From contig NZ_LAZU01000051.1 of the NCBI RefSeq assembly GCF_000987955.1, forward strand, positions 62,001 through 126,000: a DNA stretch of 64,000 nucleotides. Direction: 5' to 3'. The DNA comes from Paenibacillus sp. DMB20 (GTDB lineage: Bacteria; Bacillota; Bacilli; Paenibacillales; Paenibacillaceae). The translations under genes and the position numbers were made by a program. Each line of letters opens with the position of its first letter. The first letter of the stretch is position 1. Shown piece by piece: positions 30,227-39,954 of this stretch. The notes beneath the pieces are model-generated. The model worked only from the letters and a program-made list of their open reading frames with translations, was not told the DNA's origin and did no database searches.

Positions 30227-30578
30227 ATGCAATTTTTTATGGGCTTTTATCATCGGAGGTTTGATCTGCGTGATCGGTCAAATTTTAATGGACGCGGTCA
30301 AGCTTACCCCCGCCCACACCATGAGTACGCTGGTCGTGGCAGGGGCCGTCGCGGATGCTTTCGGGCTATACGATCCTCTCGTCAAATTTGCCGGAGCGGG
30401 CGCCTCGGTTCCGATAACCAGCTTTGGCAACTCTCTCGTTCACGGCGCATTGTCCGAGCTGGAGCGGGACGGTTGGATCGGCGTGGTTACCGGTATTTTC
30501 GAGGTCACGAGCGCCGGGATTTCCTCGGCCATTATTTTCTCATTCCTGGCCGCCTTGATCGTGCGCCCGAAAGGTTGA
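30227..30578 (+). CDS. spoVAEb: Stage V sporulation protein AEb (frameshifted)
   Basis: This small membrane subunit of the SpoVA channel has family motifs GGLICVIGQILMDAVKLTPA and AGAGASVPITSFGNSL. Six T at 30233-30238 break the frame just after the start; five give MQFLWAFIIGGLICVIG and 116 residues. It starts 5 bp after spoVAD and ends the operon before a terminator. Confidence 0.92.
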
Positions 30579-30613
30579 TCATGCTTTGAACATTGCAGGC
30601 CATGAGGTCTTTT

Positions 30614-30641
30614 GCCCCGGAAAAATGCTCCGGGGCTTTTT
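30614..30641 (+). terminator. Terminator of the spoVA operon
   Basis: GCCCCGGA and TCCGGGGC pair around AAAATGC, followed by TTTTTAG. Confidence 0.88.
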
Positions 30642-30766
30642 AGCGTTCCGGGACTTGGAGCCAAAACTCTCGCAAAGGTTTGTTTTCCCGAATGTACTCG
30701 GCGACCATCATCATGTACAATAGTAGTAAAACATCTATATATTCCCTTACAGGAGGTTTATTATAC

Positions 30767-31723
30767 ATGCCCGTAAGCCAAGAATCGATCAACATTATTT
30801 CATCGGTACGCTCCAATCTGGAGTCGTGCCTCCTGGGCAAGGAATTCGAGATCCAACTGCTGCTGACGGCGCTTTTGGCCGGAGGACACGTCCTTATCGA
30901 GGACGTTCCGGGAACAGGCAAAACGCAGCTCATCAAAGCTCTGGCCAAATCGATGCAGGGGGACTACCGGCGCATTCAATGCAACCCGGACATCCTCCCG
31001 AGCGACATTACCGGGGTCTCGGTCTTTCATCCCCGCGATGAACGGTTTTATTTCCGGCCGGGACCGGTCATGACCAACGTGCTGCTGGCGGATGAAATCA
31101 ACCGTGCGACGACCAAGACGCAGTCCGCGCTGCTGGAAGTCATGGAGGAACGGAGCGTAACCGTTGACGGGGAAACGCACGAGCTGCCCCATCCGTTCAT
31201 GCTGTGCGCAACACAGAATCCGATTGATTTTGAAGGAACATACATGCTGCCTGAAGCGCAGCTTGACCGCTTTATGCTTAAAATCAGCCTGGGATACCCG
31301 GATGCCGCAACGGAGAAGGAGCTGATGTTCCGCTCCCGGCACGGTCAGCTGGTGGACAAGCTGAAACCCGTAACCCATATGGATATCGTCTCCGCCATTC
31401 AGCAGGAAATCCGCGATGTTTTTATCGGGGAACCTGTTGCCGATTACCTGCTCGGCATTATTCGGGCTACGCGCGAGCACCGCGCCGTTCTCCTTGGCGC
31501 GAGCCCGCGGGCGACGTTATCTTTCATGAATGCCGTCAAGGCCTTTGCTTTCCTGGAGCAGCGTGACTACGTGCTGCCGGACGACGTGAAGACGCTTGCC
31601 CCTTATGTTCTGTCGCACCGGATTATGCTGCGTCCGGAGTCCAGACTTGACAACGCTACGCCGGAGTCGGTGCTTCAATTTATTTTGAGGCAGGTCAAAG
31701 TGCCGGTTCAGATGGGGAGATAG
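30767..31723 (+). CDS. MoxR-family AAA+ ATPase
   Basis: This 318-residue chaperone-like ATPase has Walker A (EDVPGTGKT), Walker B (LLADEINRATTKTQSALLEVMEE) and sensor ATQNP motifs of the MoxR group. ATG 30767 follows AGGAGG. It is the first gene of a three-gene operon with a DUF58 protein (2 bp away) and a transglutaminase-like membrane protein, a conserved set thought to mature or assemble surface proteins. The client is unknown. Confidence 0.94.
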   Translation: MPVSQESINIISSVRSNLESCLLGKEFEIQLLLTALLAGGHVLIEDVPGTGKTQLIKALAKSMQGDYRRIQCNPDILPSDITGVSVFHPRDERFYFRPGPVMTNVLLADEINRATTKTQSALLEVMEERSVTVDGETHELPHPFMLCATQNPIDFEGTYMLPEAQLDRFMLKISLGYPDAATEKELMFRSRHGQLVDKLKPVTHMDIVSAIQQEIRDVFIGEPVADYLLGIIRATREHRAVLLGASPRATLSFMNAVKAFAFLEQRDYVLPDDVKTLAPYVLSHRIMLRPESRLDNATPESVLQFILRQVKVPVQMGR

Positions 31724-31725
31724 AC

Positions 31726-32976
31726 ATGCGCCGTTATATATCTGCTTTATTTAACGGCATAAAACCGTCTAATCTGGCAGCGGTGCTGGCGGTTTGGATT
31801 TTAGTCCTGCTGTATGTATTGTTTCAGGGCGGGAAGACGTCCACCATGCTTTTTTCCATGGTCAGCCTGCTGGGCGTCTACTTAATCGGTTCCAGTTTCG
31901 GAGGGGTAAATCGCGTCAAGGCATCCAGGTCGGTCATGTCGGGCGACGAAAGGAATGACATCCTTCATGCCGGCGAGCAGGTGCAGATCAGGATGGAAGT
32001 AACCATTCCCGGTCTGCTGCCCATGCCGTATCTGATCGTGCGCGAAGTCCTGCAGCGCCATAACGGCGATTCATGGTCTTTTGAAGACAGCGTCATTCCA
32101 AGCCTTCGGGGATCAGGGGAGCTTGTGTTTCAGACACCGCCGCTGGAAAGGGGGAGGTATGCCTTTTCGAAAACCGAGTGCATCAGCGAGGATATCTTCG
32201 GCCTGATGGAGCACCGGGGAATGATTGAGGTAAAAACGGAATTTCGGGTGCTTCCGAGAACGGTCTACATCCCGAATTGGCAGCGGAGCCTCCGTAACGT
32301 CAGACTTGGCGGGACGCAGACAACCCTTTCGTCCTCCCGCCGGGAAACCACCCAAATTAACGGGGTCCGGGACTATGTGTACGGTGACCGCATATCCCGA
32401 ATTCATTGGAACGCAACGGCTAAAACCGGTTCATGGAAATCCAAGGAGTTCGAGCATGAGTCGTTTCCCAAAACGATGATCGTGCTGGACTGTGCTGCCA
32501 AGGGGTACAGCCATCCCGGGCAGTTTGAACTCGCCGTATCCGCTGCGGCTTCCCTGGTGGAGTACGGAGCCCGGGAGCATTCGGGGACCGGATTGTTTAC
32601 GGCTGCAAAAAAGTCTCGGATATTTGCGCCAAGCGATGCCCCAAGCGAACGGATGCGCATGATCCAGCACCTCGTGGACGTGGATGCCGACAGAACGGAG
32701 AGCCTGCTGACTTCCCTGGAAAGGGTGTACCGGCATTTTCCGAAAGGGGCATTGTTTCTGCTCGTAACCTCCTCGGCGGATCAGAGCGTCGTAGAGGCTT
32801 TCCGATGGGCTGAAAACCGTGGAATGAACCCTTGCTTGCTTCGGATCATCGGCTCTGAAGGGAAGAAAGACGGAAAAGATGATTACACCGCGTTTCTTCA
32901 ATCTCGCGGAATCCTGAACTACGCGGCTTCATCGCTGGAAGAGCTTCCGGCCGTGCTAGGGGGGATTGCAGGATGA
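31726..32976 (+). CDS. DUF58-domain membrane protein
   Basis: This 416-residue protein begins with two hydrophobic helices (about residues 15-60) followed by a cytosolic region. The DUF58 core is GVRDYVYGDRISRIHWNATAKTG, with a von Willebrand-like fold expected to follow (MIVLDCAAKG). It is the usual partner of MoxR ATPases. It overlaps the next gene by 4 bp (ATGA). Confidence 0.92.
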   Translation: MRRYISALFNGIKPSNLAAVLAVWILVLLYVLFQGGKTSTMLFSMVSLLGVYLIGSSFGGVNRVKASRSVMSGDERNDILHAGEQVQIRMEVTIPGLLPMPYLIVREVLQRHNGDSWSFEDSVIPSLRGSGELVFQTPPLERGRYAFSKTECISEDIFGLMEHRGMIEVKTEFRVLPRTVYIPNWQRSLRNVRLGGTQTTLSSSRRETTQINGVRDYVYGDRISRIHWNATAKTGSWKSKEFEHESFPKTMIVLDCAAKGYSHPGQFELAVSAAASLVEYGAREHSGTGLFTAAKKSRIFAPSDAPSERMRMIQHLVDVDADRTESLLTSLERVYRHFPKGALFLLVTSSADQSVVEAFRWAENRGMNPCLLRIIGSEGKKDGKDDYTAFLQSRGILNYAASSLEELPAVLGGIAG

Positions 32977-35186
32977 GAAAGGAACGGGGATCGGCATCGC
33001 CATTTTTTCGGATTCTGTCACTCTTGTGGATTGGGCTGCTGTTTTTGCAGTGGGTGTCTTACTCTGAACCCATACTATATGAAGAAACGACGGCAGCCAT
33101 TCTGGCGGCCCTGACGGTTACAGCGGTTACGGAAGCCCTTGTCTTCATTAACAGGGGATACAGACTGCTTATTGAGCTCCCGCTCATCATTTATGCCGTT
33201 TACCGGACCCTCGATAAATACGGAATGCCGGTGCCTTCAGGCTTGATGGAAGGAATCCTGGGCGACGAGATCATTTATTTGTTTCCGTATTTATGGTTTG
33301 CTTTGGCCGCATGGGCCATCTTTATATTTGTTTCGGTATGGGTGAACAGCAAAAGGAAAATTTTGCTCGTGGTCGGTCTGAACGTAATAGCTTTTGCCGT
33401 TTTGGATTCATTTACGACATACGTGCTGTGGGAAGAAACCGCATGGGTTGTTGCCATAGGAATGGGCTGGCTTGTGACCGAGCATTTCAACCGTTTCCGC
33501 AAAAGGTTTCCTCAGGGATGGCGCCGGCTGCGGGAATATCCGATCAAGATCATCGGCAATATTCTTGTCATTTTTTCGTTGATTATTTTTGCAGGCATCA
33601 ATATGCCTAACATTCAGCCTACGCTGACCGATCCGTATACCGCATGGAGGGAATGGAGCGGCTTGCCGCTTTCCAGCAGTGCAACCGGTACCGGAGGCGG
33701 GATCCTGGAAATCCCGTCTGAAAGCATGTCCGGCTACGGCCGCGAAGACAACGAGCTCGGCGGCGGTTTTAACTTCGACTACTCGCCGGTCATGTCGGTG
33801 TCCTCCGAGGAACGGAGTTATTGGCGCGGAGAGACGCGGTCCATCTATTCCGGCTCGGGCTGGGCCGACAAGCAGAGGCGACGGGACGGCGATTCCGTCC
33901 TTCCCGGCGAAGACCTGAGCGGCGACTTGTCCGGAAAAATTCCGACCAAGACGGTGCAGCAAACCGTTACGATGCTTAACGACAATGTCTATCCAGTGCT
34001 GTTCGGCGCTTATTCGATTGCCCGGGTGGACCGGTTGGATCCCGAAATGGAGGGAGGCACGCTTCGCTGGAAGGGCGAGGGCGCCGAGCTTCACCTTGAC
34101 TCGGAACCGAAACGCCCGAGCTATCCGAAAACCTATGCCGTTACGTCCGAAATCCCGGTCATTCCATGGAATGAGCTGAGCGGCAAATCGCATGAACAGC
34201 TGTATGGGGAATCGATTGATGAGGATTACCTTCAGATGCCTTCCGATTTTCCCGATCGCGTCAAGGCGCTTGCCGAAGAAGTGACGGCGGGCGGAAACAC
34301 CCCTTATGAAAAGGTAATGCTGCTGCAGCAGTATCTGCAGAACCATTTTTCGTATACCAATACGCCGGATCTTTCCAAAAAGAAGAGCGACGACTTTGTC
34401 GACAGTTTCCTGTTTGAGATACAGGAAGGCTATTGCGACTATTTCTCCACGTCGATGGTCATGCTGACCCGCTCGCTCGACATCCCGGCACGCTGGGTAA
34501 AGGGCTACGCTCCCGGAAACGTTCCTGCCGAGGAATACATGTCCCCGAGCGGCGTGAGAACGAGTTCCGGAAGCTATACCGTAACCAATGCGGACGCGCA
34601 CTCCTGGGTTGAGGTGTATTTCGGCGATTACGGCTGGATTCCGATTGAAACGACGCCCGGCTTCAATATGCCGATATTGTCCGGAGGAGAGACCGCCGAA
34701 CCGGTCGTGCCTGAGATTGAGGAGGAGCCGCAAGAAGAGAAGAAGGAGACGGTCCTTCCGGAAGAATCGGCCGACAAGACGGGTTCTTCTTGGTACAAAA
34801 TCGCCGGAGTTGCCGCCGGAACGATTATTTTGATCTGGATCGGGTATATCCTTTGGAGAATGCGCTTGAATCTGCGGTTTCTGCATGCCCGGCTTTTGGC
34901 CGGAAAGCCGCTGACGCCGGCGGATAAGGTGATCGCCGAAACGGAGCGGTGGCTGCGATACGCCCGGCGGCGCGGCTTGACTCGAGGCCCGCATGAAACG
35001 CTAAGGGAATCGGTCAACCGCTGGGGACGCCGTTACCCTTCCCTTGAACCTACGCTGAAACCGCTGCTCGTGCGTTTTGAGACAGCCCGATACAGCCCTG
35101 TGGATGTTCAAGAGGAGGAATGGAAGAACGTGCAGGCGGAAGCCGTCCGGTTTAGAAAAAGCATGAAAAAAGTTAAAACCGCATGA
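32973..35186 (+). CDS. Transglutaminase-like membrane protein (TgpA-type)
   Basis: This 737-residue protein starts with a block of about six membrane helices. An extracellular transglutaminase-like domain follows, with catalytic Cys in IQEGYCDYFSTSMVMLTR, His in NADAHSWVEVYFGDYGW and a downstream Asp-equivalent region. A last helix (IAGVAAGTIILIWIGYIL) and a DUF4129-like cytosolic tail come after an acidic linker rich in Glu and Pro. It completes the MoxR-DUF58-transglutaminase operon. Confidence 0.93.
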   Translation: MRKERGSASPFFRILSLLWIGLLFLQWVSYSEPILYEETTAAILAALTVTAVTEALVFINRGYRLLIELPLIIYAVYRTLDKYGMPVPSGLMEGILGDEIIYLFPYLWFALAAWAIFIFVSVWVNSKRKILLVVGLNVIAFAVLDSFTTYVLWEETAWVVAIGMGWLVTEHFNRFRKRFPQGWRRLREYPIKIIGNILVIFSLIIFAGINMPNIQPTLTDPYTAWREWSGLPLSSSATGTGGGILEIPSESMSGYGREDNELGGGFNFDYSPVMSVSSEERSYWRGETRSIYSGSGWADKQRRRDGDSVLPGEDLSGDLSGKIPTKTVQQTVTMLNDNVYPVLFGAYSIARVDRLDPEMEGGTLRWKGEGAELHLDSEPKRPSYPKTYAVTSEIPVIPWNELSGKSHEQLYGESIDEDYLQMPSDFPDRVKALAEEVTAGGNTPYEKVMLLQQYLQNHFSYTNTPDLSKKKSDDFVDSFLFEIQEGYCDYFSTSMVMLTRSLDIPARWVKGYAPGNVPAEEYMSPSGVRTSSGSYTVTNADAHSWVEVYFGDYGWIPIETTPGFNMPILSGGETAEPVVPEIEEEPQEEKKETVLPEESADKTGSSWYKIAGVAAGTIILIWIGYILWRMRLNLRFLHARLLAGKPLTPADKVIAETERWLRYARRRGLTRGPHETLRESVNRWGRRYPSLEPTLKPLLVRFETARYSPVDVQEEEWKNVQAEAVRFRKSMKKVKTA

Positions 35187-35190
35187 TTCC

Positions 35191-35231
35191 GGCCGCCCGC
35201 ATTCCGCCAGGAAGCGCGGGCGGCCTTTTTA
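35191..35231 (+). terminator. Terminator of the MoxR operon
   Basis: GGCCGCCCGC pairs with GCGGGCGGCC around ATTCCGCCAGGAAGC, followed by TTTTT. Confidence 0.9.
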
Positions 35232-35420
35232 AATTATAGGAAGAGATATGAAGAAGGCAGGGGATCCGCATGATAATACGGAGGTTCAATCCGGTTACTT
35301 TCGGTCATCCTAAACCCGAGGTCGGACACGGGAAAAGGGATGGTCGAAACGCGTCGATTATTTTTTACTAAGCAACCGGAATATGGTATAGTTTTTCGTA
35401 TGAAATTGAGGTGACGAATT

Positions 35421-35948
35421 TTGTTTGAAATGCTCATTCCCAAACTCCGGGTCAATACGGTTTTCGACATTAATTTGGAGGAATTATACAAAAAGGGGTA
35501 CCGTGGAATTATTACGGATTTGGATAATACGCTGGTAGGCGCAAAAGCCCCGCTGGCAACACCCGAGCTGGTGGAATGGTTCAAGAAAGTAAAAGAGATC
35601 GGGTTTCAGCTGATCATCGTATCCAACAACCAATTGGAGCGCGTATCCAAGTTCGCCACTCCATTAGATATACAGTATGTTCATGAGGCACGCAAACCAA
35701 GCAATGCTCCCTTCCGGAAAGCGATGGAGATGATGGAACTGACCCATGAACAGACCGTTGTTGTCGGGGACCAGATGCTTACGGACGTATACGGCGGAAA
35801 CAGACTGGGGCTTTATACGATTTTGGTCATGCCGATTGCCATAAACGATGAGGGATGGCTGACCCGGCTGTTTAACCGGCGGGTTGAACGGATTGCATTA
35901 ACGCGCCTTCGCAAGCGGGGACTATGGATTGAGGAGGATAAAAAATGA
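35421..35948 (+). CDS. yqeG: YqeG-family HAD phosphatase
   Basis: This 175-residue HAD IIIA-type phosphatase has motif I TDLDNTLVG, motif II IIVSNN, Lys in RKPSNAPFRKAM and motif III VVGDQMLTDVYGG. The substrate is not established. TTG 35421 is chosen because GAGGTGA stands just upstream and the alternative ATG would remove conserved residues. It overlaps yqeH by 4 bp and heads the conserved yqeG-to-rsfS cluster of Firmicutes. Confidence 0.92.
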   Translation: MFEMLIPKLRVNTVFDINLEELYKKGYRGIITDLDNTLVGAKAPLATPELVEWFKKVKEIGFQLIIVSNNQLERVSKFATPLDIQYVHEARKPSNAPFRKAMEMMELTHEQTVVVGDQMLTDVYGGNRLGLYTILVMPIAINDEGWLTRLFNRRVERIALTRLRKRGLWIEEDKK

Positions 35949-37072
35949 TGGAGCCGACAGGCGGACAAGACATCAAGAAATGCAGCGGCTGCGGCATAAC
36001 CCTGCAGCATGCCGCTCAGGGGGCGCCGGGCTATTTGCCGGAGAAGGCCATAGACCGTGAACCGGTCATATGCCAGCGCTGTTTCCGGATCAAAAATTAT
36101 AACGAAGCGGCCACCGTTGCTGTCGATCAGGACGAATTCCTTCGGCTCCTTGGACAGATCGGCGGAAAAAAGGCGCTTGTCATTCATATCGTTGATATAT
36201 TTGATTTCGAAGGAAGCCTGATCTCGGGCCTGCAGCGGTTTGTCGGCAACAATCCGGTGATCCTCGCCGTAAACAAAATCGACCTGCTGCCCAAGGTAAC
36301 CAATTGGAACAAGCTGTTGAACTGGGTGCAAAAGCAGTGCAAAGAGCAGGGGCTGAAGACGAGCGATATCGTCCTGTGCAGCGCCAAGAAAAACCAGGGG
36401 TTTGACAGGTTGCTCGAAACGATTGCGGCGAGCCGAGGCGACCGTGACGTGTATGTGGTCGGGGCAACCAACGTCGGCAAGTCTACCCTGATCAATCGCC
36501 TGATCCGGGACTACAGCGATTTGGACCAGGAGCTGACAACCTCCCGGTATCCTGGAACGACCTTGGATATGGTCAATATCCCGCTCGATGACGGAAGGTA
36601 TATCGTGGACACCCCGGGGATTGTGTATCCGTGGAGATACAGTGAGCTGGTCAGCCGCGAAGACCTTGGCGTCGCAATGCCGGAAAATCCGTTGAAGCCG
36701 ATCGTGTACCAGCTGGATTCGGGACAAACCTTGTTTTTCGGAGGCATGGGCCGGTTCGATTTCATTCAAGGGGATCATCAGTCCTTTACCTGTTTTATTA
36801 GCGGCAGGTTAAAGATTCACCGCACGAAACTGGAGCGCGCAGACGCTTTATTCAAGGAACATGCCGGAGAACTCTTGTCGCCGCCGACAAAGGACCGTCT
36901 GAAAGAGCTGCCGGAATGGACAAGGCATGAAATCCGGGTGCCGAAGGGCTCCCGCTCGGACGTATTCATATCGGGCCTGGGCTGGGTAAAGATCAACGGA
37001 GACCAGGGCGCCCTGGTTGCGGTTCATGTTCCAAAAGGCGTCAAGGTGCTTTTGAGGCCATCCCTGATTTAA
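35945..37072 (+). CDS. yqeH: YqeH, circularly permuted GTPase for ribosome assembly
   Basis: YqeH assists 30S subunit maturation. The N-terminal zinc finger has CSGCG and CQRCF. The GTPase motifs occur in permuted order: NKIDLL (G4), CSAKK (G5), GATNVGKSTLINRL (G1), then TTLDMV (G2) and DTPGIV (G3). A C-terminal domain follows, giving 375 residues. The start overlaps the yqeG stop; ATG 35945 and 35948 are both possible. Confidence 0.95.
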   Translation: MMEPTGGQDIKKCSGCGITLQHAAQGAPGYLPEKAIDREPVICQRCFRIKNYNEAATVAVDQDEFLRLLGQIGGKKALVIHIVDIFDFEGSLISGLQRFVGNNPVILAVNKIDLLPKVTNWNKLLNWVQKQCKEQGLKTSDIVLCSAKKNQGFDRLLETIAASRGDRDVYVVGATNVGKSTLINRLIRDYSDLDQELTTSRYPGTTLDMVNIPLDDGRYIVDTPGIVYPWRYSELVSREDLGVAMPENPLKPIVYQLDSGQTLFFGGMGRFDFIQGDHQSFTCFISGRLKIHRTKLERADALFKEHAGELLSPPTKDRLKELPEWTRHEIRVPKGSRSDVFISGLGWVKINGDQGALVAVHVPKGVKVLLRPSLI

Positions 37073-37159
37073 CGGGGATGATTTTAGATTAAGTTTTCAG
37101 CGAAGCTGAACAGATCCTTTGATCGGAATTTTTTAATCGTTGTGGGGAGAGCGGAAACT

Positions 37160-38044
37160 ATGGAATCGAATCAGCTCAAAAGCCTTGTCCCGGCCAGCGG
37201 TTCTTTGCTGCTTGGCGTTATGGGAGATCCGATAGCCCATTCCAAGTCGCCTGCCATGCACCAAGCGGCCTTGGGGGCAATGGGAGTGCCGGGACATTAT
37301 GTCCCGCTCCATGTCAAGCCGGATAACCTTAAAGACGCGATTCAGGCGATCCGTGCACTGGGTTTCAGGGGAGTTAACGTAACGATACCGCATAAAGTCG
37401 AGGTCATGACTTATTTGGACGCCGTCGATGAAGGCGCCAAGCGAATCGGTGCCGTCAATACGGTTGTGAACGATAACGGCTTGCTGACCGGATACAACAC
37501 GGACGGAATCGGGTACGTTCGTTCATTAAAAGAAGAGATTTTGCCGGAACTTGCAGGCAAACATATTGTCGTCCTTGGAGCCGGAGGCGCGGCGCGCGGC
37601 ATTATTCACGCGCTGATTCAGGAAGGGCCGGGATCCGTTTCCGTAGTCAACCGGACCGCCTCCAAAGCGAAAGAGCTGGCCGAGGAGTGGGGAAACCTTG
37701 CGCAGATCCGCGGATTCGGCGAATCTGAAGCCGAAACAGCGATCCGATCCGCGGACGTGTTGATCAATACCACGTCCGTCGGCATGCACCCGAACGTGAA
37801 TCAGGTGCCTGTCCCGGAAGCCTGGATACCGGAAGGCATCGTGGTCAGCGATCTGATTTACAATCCGCTGACCACGAAGCTTCTTTCGATAAGCGCAGCC
37901 AAAGGATGCAGCGTTCACGGCGGGCTTGGCATGTTTATCAATCAGGGGGCCTATGCGTTGGAATATTGGACCGGGCAACCGGCACCGGTTGAAGACATGA
38001 AGGCTGCCGTGCTTGAAAGTTTCCGGCGGGAGACGCGCGCATAA
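37160..38044 (+). CDS. aroE: Shikimate dehydrogenase
   Basis: AroE reduces 3-dehydroshikimate to shikimate with NADPH in aromatic amino acid synthesis. Motifs are GDPIAHSKSPAMHQAAL (shikimate site), NVTIPHK with the catalytic Lys, GAGGAARGI for NADPH, and NTTSVGM. ATG 37160 (294 residues) is preferred over GTG 37142, which lies inside the G-rich ribosome site. Confidence 0.95.
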   Translation: MESNQLKSLVPASGSLLLGVMGDPIAHSKSPAMHQAALGAMGVPGHYVPLHVKPDNLKDAIQAIRALGFRGVNVTIPHKVEVMTYLDAVDEGAKRIGAVNTVVNDNGLLTGYNTDGIGYVRSLKEEILPELAGKHIVVLGAGGAARGIIHALIQEGPGSVSVVNRTASKAKELAEEWGNLAQIRGFGESEAETAIRSADVLINTTSVGMHPNVNQVPVPEAWIPEGIVVSDLIYNPLTTKLLSISAAKGCSVHGGLGMFINQGAYALEYWTGQPAPVEDMKAAVLESFRRETRA

Positions 38045-38135
38045 ATGGGTTCCATGATAGGCCGAACGCCCGAATAAAGGTTTCGGTACTGACGAATGCT
38101 TGAAATAGACCAACTAAAGGGAGTTATGAAAAAGC

Positions 38136-38426
38136 ATGTTAACAGGAAAGCAAAAAAGATATTTACGGTCACTCGCCCACCATCTGGACCCGCTGTTTCA
38201 GGTCGGAAAGGGAGGCAGCAACGACCATTTGATCCGCCATATCTCCGAAGCGATCGAGAAGCGCGAGCTGCTGAAGGTATCCGTGCTGAACAATTGCCTC
38301 GAGGATCCTCGCGAAATCGGGGCCGAGCTGGCCGAAGGAGCAGGAGCGGAGCTGGTGCAGGTCATCGGGAAAACGATCGTGCTGTACAAGGAGTCCCAGG
38401 ATCACAAAACGATCGAGCTGCCTTAA
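38136..38426 (+). CDS. yhbY: YhbY-family RNA-binding protein (CRM domain)
   Basis: This 96-residue single CRM-domain protein binds pre-50S ribosomal particles in other bacteria. It starts MLTGKQKRYLRSLAHHLDP and has the conserved loop QVGKGGSNDHLI. It stands between aroE and nadD as is usual in Firmicutes. Confidence 0.94.
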   Translation: MLTGKQKRYLRSLAHHLDPLFQVGKGGSNDHLIRHISEAIEKRELLKVSVLNNCLEDPREIGAELAEGAGAELVQVIGKTIVLYKESQDHKTIELP

Positions 38427-38460
38427 TATTAAGGGGAAGTTCAAGTAGGAGGAAAGCGTT

Positions 38461-39063
38461 ATGAAAGTAGGGATTATGGGCGGGACGTTTGACCCGATCC
38501 ATATCGGTCATATGCTGGCTGCAGAGGCGGCCCGGGACGCTTGCGGCCTGGACGAGGTTTGGTTCATGCCGAGCCATATTCCTCCCCATAAGCATGAAGC
38601 CGGTGTCACGGGACAGATGAGGCTTGAGATGACAGCCGAAGCCGTTTCCGGGCATCCTTCCTTTCGAACGCTCGATTGGGAAGTAAAACGCGGAGGGGTT
38701 TCCTACACCGTGGATACGGTAAGGGAATTGCGGCGGATCTATCCTCATATCGAGTTCAGCTTTATAATCGGAGCGGATATGGTCAACTACCTTCCGAAAT
38801 GGCACCGGATCGAAGAGCTTGCAGACATGTTGACGTTTATCGGCGTCAACCGGCCGGGCTCGGGGTTAAACGTTGACGATCTTCCGCCATGGTTACGAAA
38901 AACCGTCAAAATCGCTGATATGCCGCTGGTCGATATTTCCTCAACGACGATCAGGAAGCGCGCGGCGGCCGGGAAGTCCATCCGTTACATGGTGCCCGAC
39001 CGCGTTTACGAATATATGGTTAGGAGCGGAATGTATGGAATACAATCGGGAACAGCTGATTGA
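38461..39063 (+). CDS. nadD: Nicotinate-nucleotide adenylyltransferase
   Basis: NadD transfers AMP from ATP to nicotinate mononucleotide in NAD synthesis. The nucleotidyltransferase motif GGTFDPIHIGHML and the C-terminal ISSTTIRKR are intact, with 200 residues. AGGAGGAAAG precedes ATG 38461. It overlaps the yqeK gene by 29 bp. Confidence 0.95.
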   Translation: MKVGIMGGTFDPIHIGHMLAAEAARDACGLDEVWFMPSHIPPHKHEAGVTGQMRLEMTAEAVSGHPSFRTLDWEVKRGGVSYTVDTVRELRRIYPHIEFSFIIGADMVNYLPKWHRIEELADMLTFIGVNRPGSGLNVDDLPPWLRKTVKIADMPLVDISSTTIRKRAAAGKSIRYMVPDRVYEYMVRSGMYGIQSGTAD

Positions 39064-39613
39064 GGCCGTATCCTCCCAAATGCCGGAGAAACGGTGGATA
39101 CACACCCAAGGGGTCATGGATGCGGCGGTCAAACTTGCCAAGCAGTACGGCGCAGACCCCGTAAAAGCCGATTTGGCGGCTATACTCCACGATGTCGCCA
39201 AGTATTGGCCGGTTCAGCGGTTAAGGGATGTCCTGAGCGAGAACCGGCTGAACGATGAGCTGCTTCAGCACGAAAAGCAGCTGTGGCATGCGGAGGTAGG
39301 GGCTTTCGTAGCTGAGAAGGATTACGGGATAACCGATCCCGAAATTTTGGATGCCATCCGTTTTCACACCTCCGGGAGGGTCGGCATGACATTGCTGGAC
39401 AAGGTAGTCTGCCTGGCGGACTACATCGAACCGGGAAGGGATTTTCCGGGGGTGCATAATATACGGGAACTGGCCAACCATAGCCTTGATAAGGCTCTTG
39501 CCGCAGGATTTGACTCCACCATCAGTTTTCTTGTTTCCCGGAGACAGATTATTTATCCGCTGACGGTATTGGCACGAAATGATTTAATTAAGCAATTGGA
39601 GGCGAATTCATGA
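39035..39613 (+). CDS. yqeK: YqeK-family HD-domain hydrolase
   Basis: YqeK-type HD proteins hydrolyse diadenosine tetraphosphate symmetrically. The metal-binding HD motif AAILHDVAKYW and the conserved RFHTSGRVGMTLLDK and ADYIEPGRDF are present. ATG 39035 (192 residues) follows AGGAG and is chosen although the frame is open further upstream inside nadD. The stop overlaps the rsfS start. Confidence 0.94.
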   Translation: MEYNREQLIEAVSSQMPEKRWIHTQGVMDAAVKLAKQYGADPVKADLAAILHDVAKYWPVQRLRDVLSENRLNDELLQHEKQLWHAEVGAFVAEKDYGITDPEILDAIRFHTSGRVGMTLLDKVVCLADYIEPGRDFPGVHNIRELANHSLDKALAAGFDSTISFLVSRRQIIYPLTVLARNDLIKQLEANS

Positions 39614-39954
39614 CGATCCAACCGAATGAATTGTTAAATAAGGCCATAGCGGCCGCAGAAGATAAAAAAGCGATGAATATCGTAGCCCTTGATCTCAGGG
39701 GGATTTCGCTCGTGGCCGACTATTTTGTCATCTGTCACGGCAACTCGGATACCCAGGTCCAAGCCATTGCGACGGAAGTGCGCAAACGCGCCCATGAAGC
39801 GGGAGCGGCCGTCCGCATCGAGGGAATGGATTCCGCCCGTTGGGTACTGATGGACCTTGGGGATGTAGTGGTGCACGTGTTCCACCGCGACGAGCGCGAG
39901 TATTACAATCTTGAACGTCTGTGGTCGGACGCCAAAGTGGTGGAAAACGTATGA
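39610..39954 (+). CDS. rsfS: Ribosomal silencing factor RsfS
   Basis: RsfS binds uL14 on the large subunit and blocks subunit joining in starvation. The 114-residue sequence has the family motifs DYFVICHGNSDTQVQAIA, WVLMDLGDVVVHVF and YNLERLWSDAKVV. It overlaps both yqeK and the following S1-domain gene by 4 bp, indicating coupled translation. Confidence 0.96.
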   Translation: MTIQPNELLNKAIAAAEDKKAMNIVALDLRGISLVADYFVICHGNSDTQVQAIATEVRKRAHEAGAAVRIEGMDSARWVLMDLGDVVVHVFHRDEREYYNLERLWSDAKVVENV

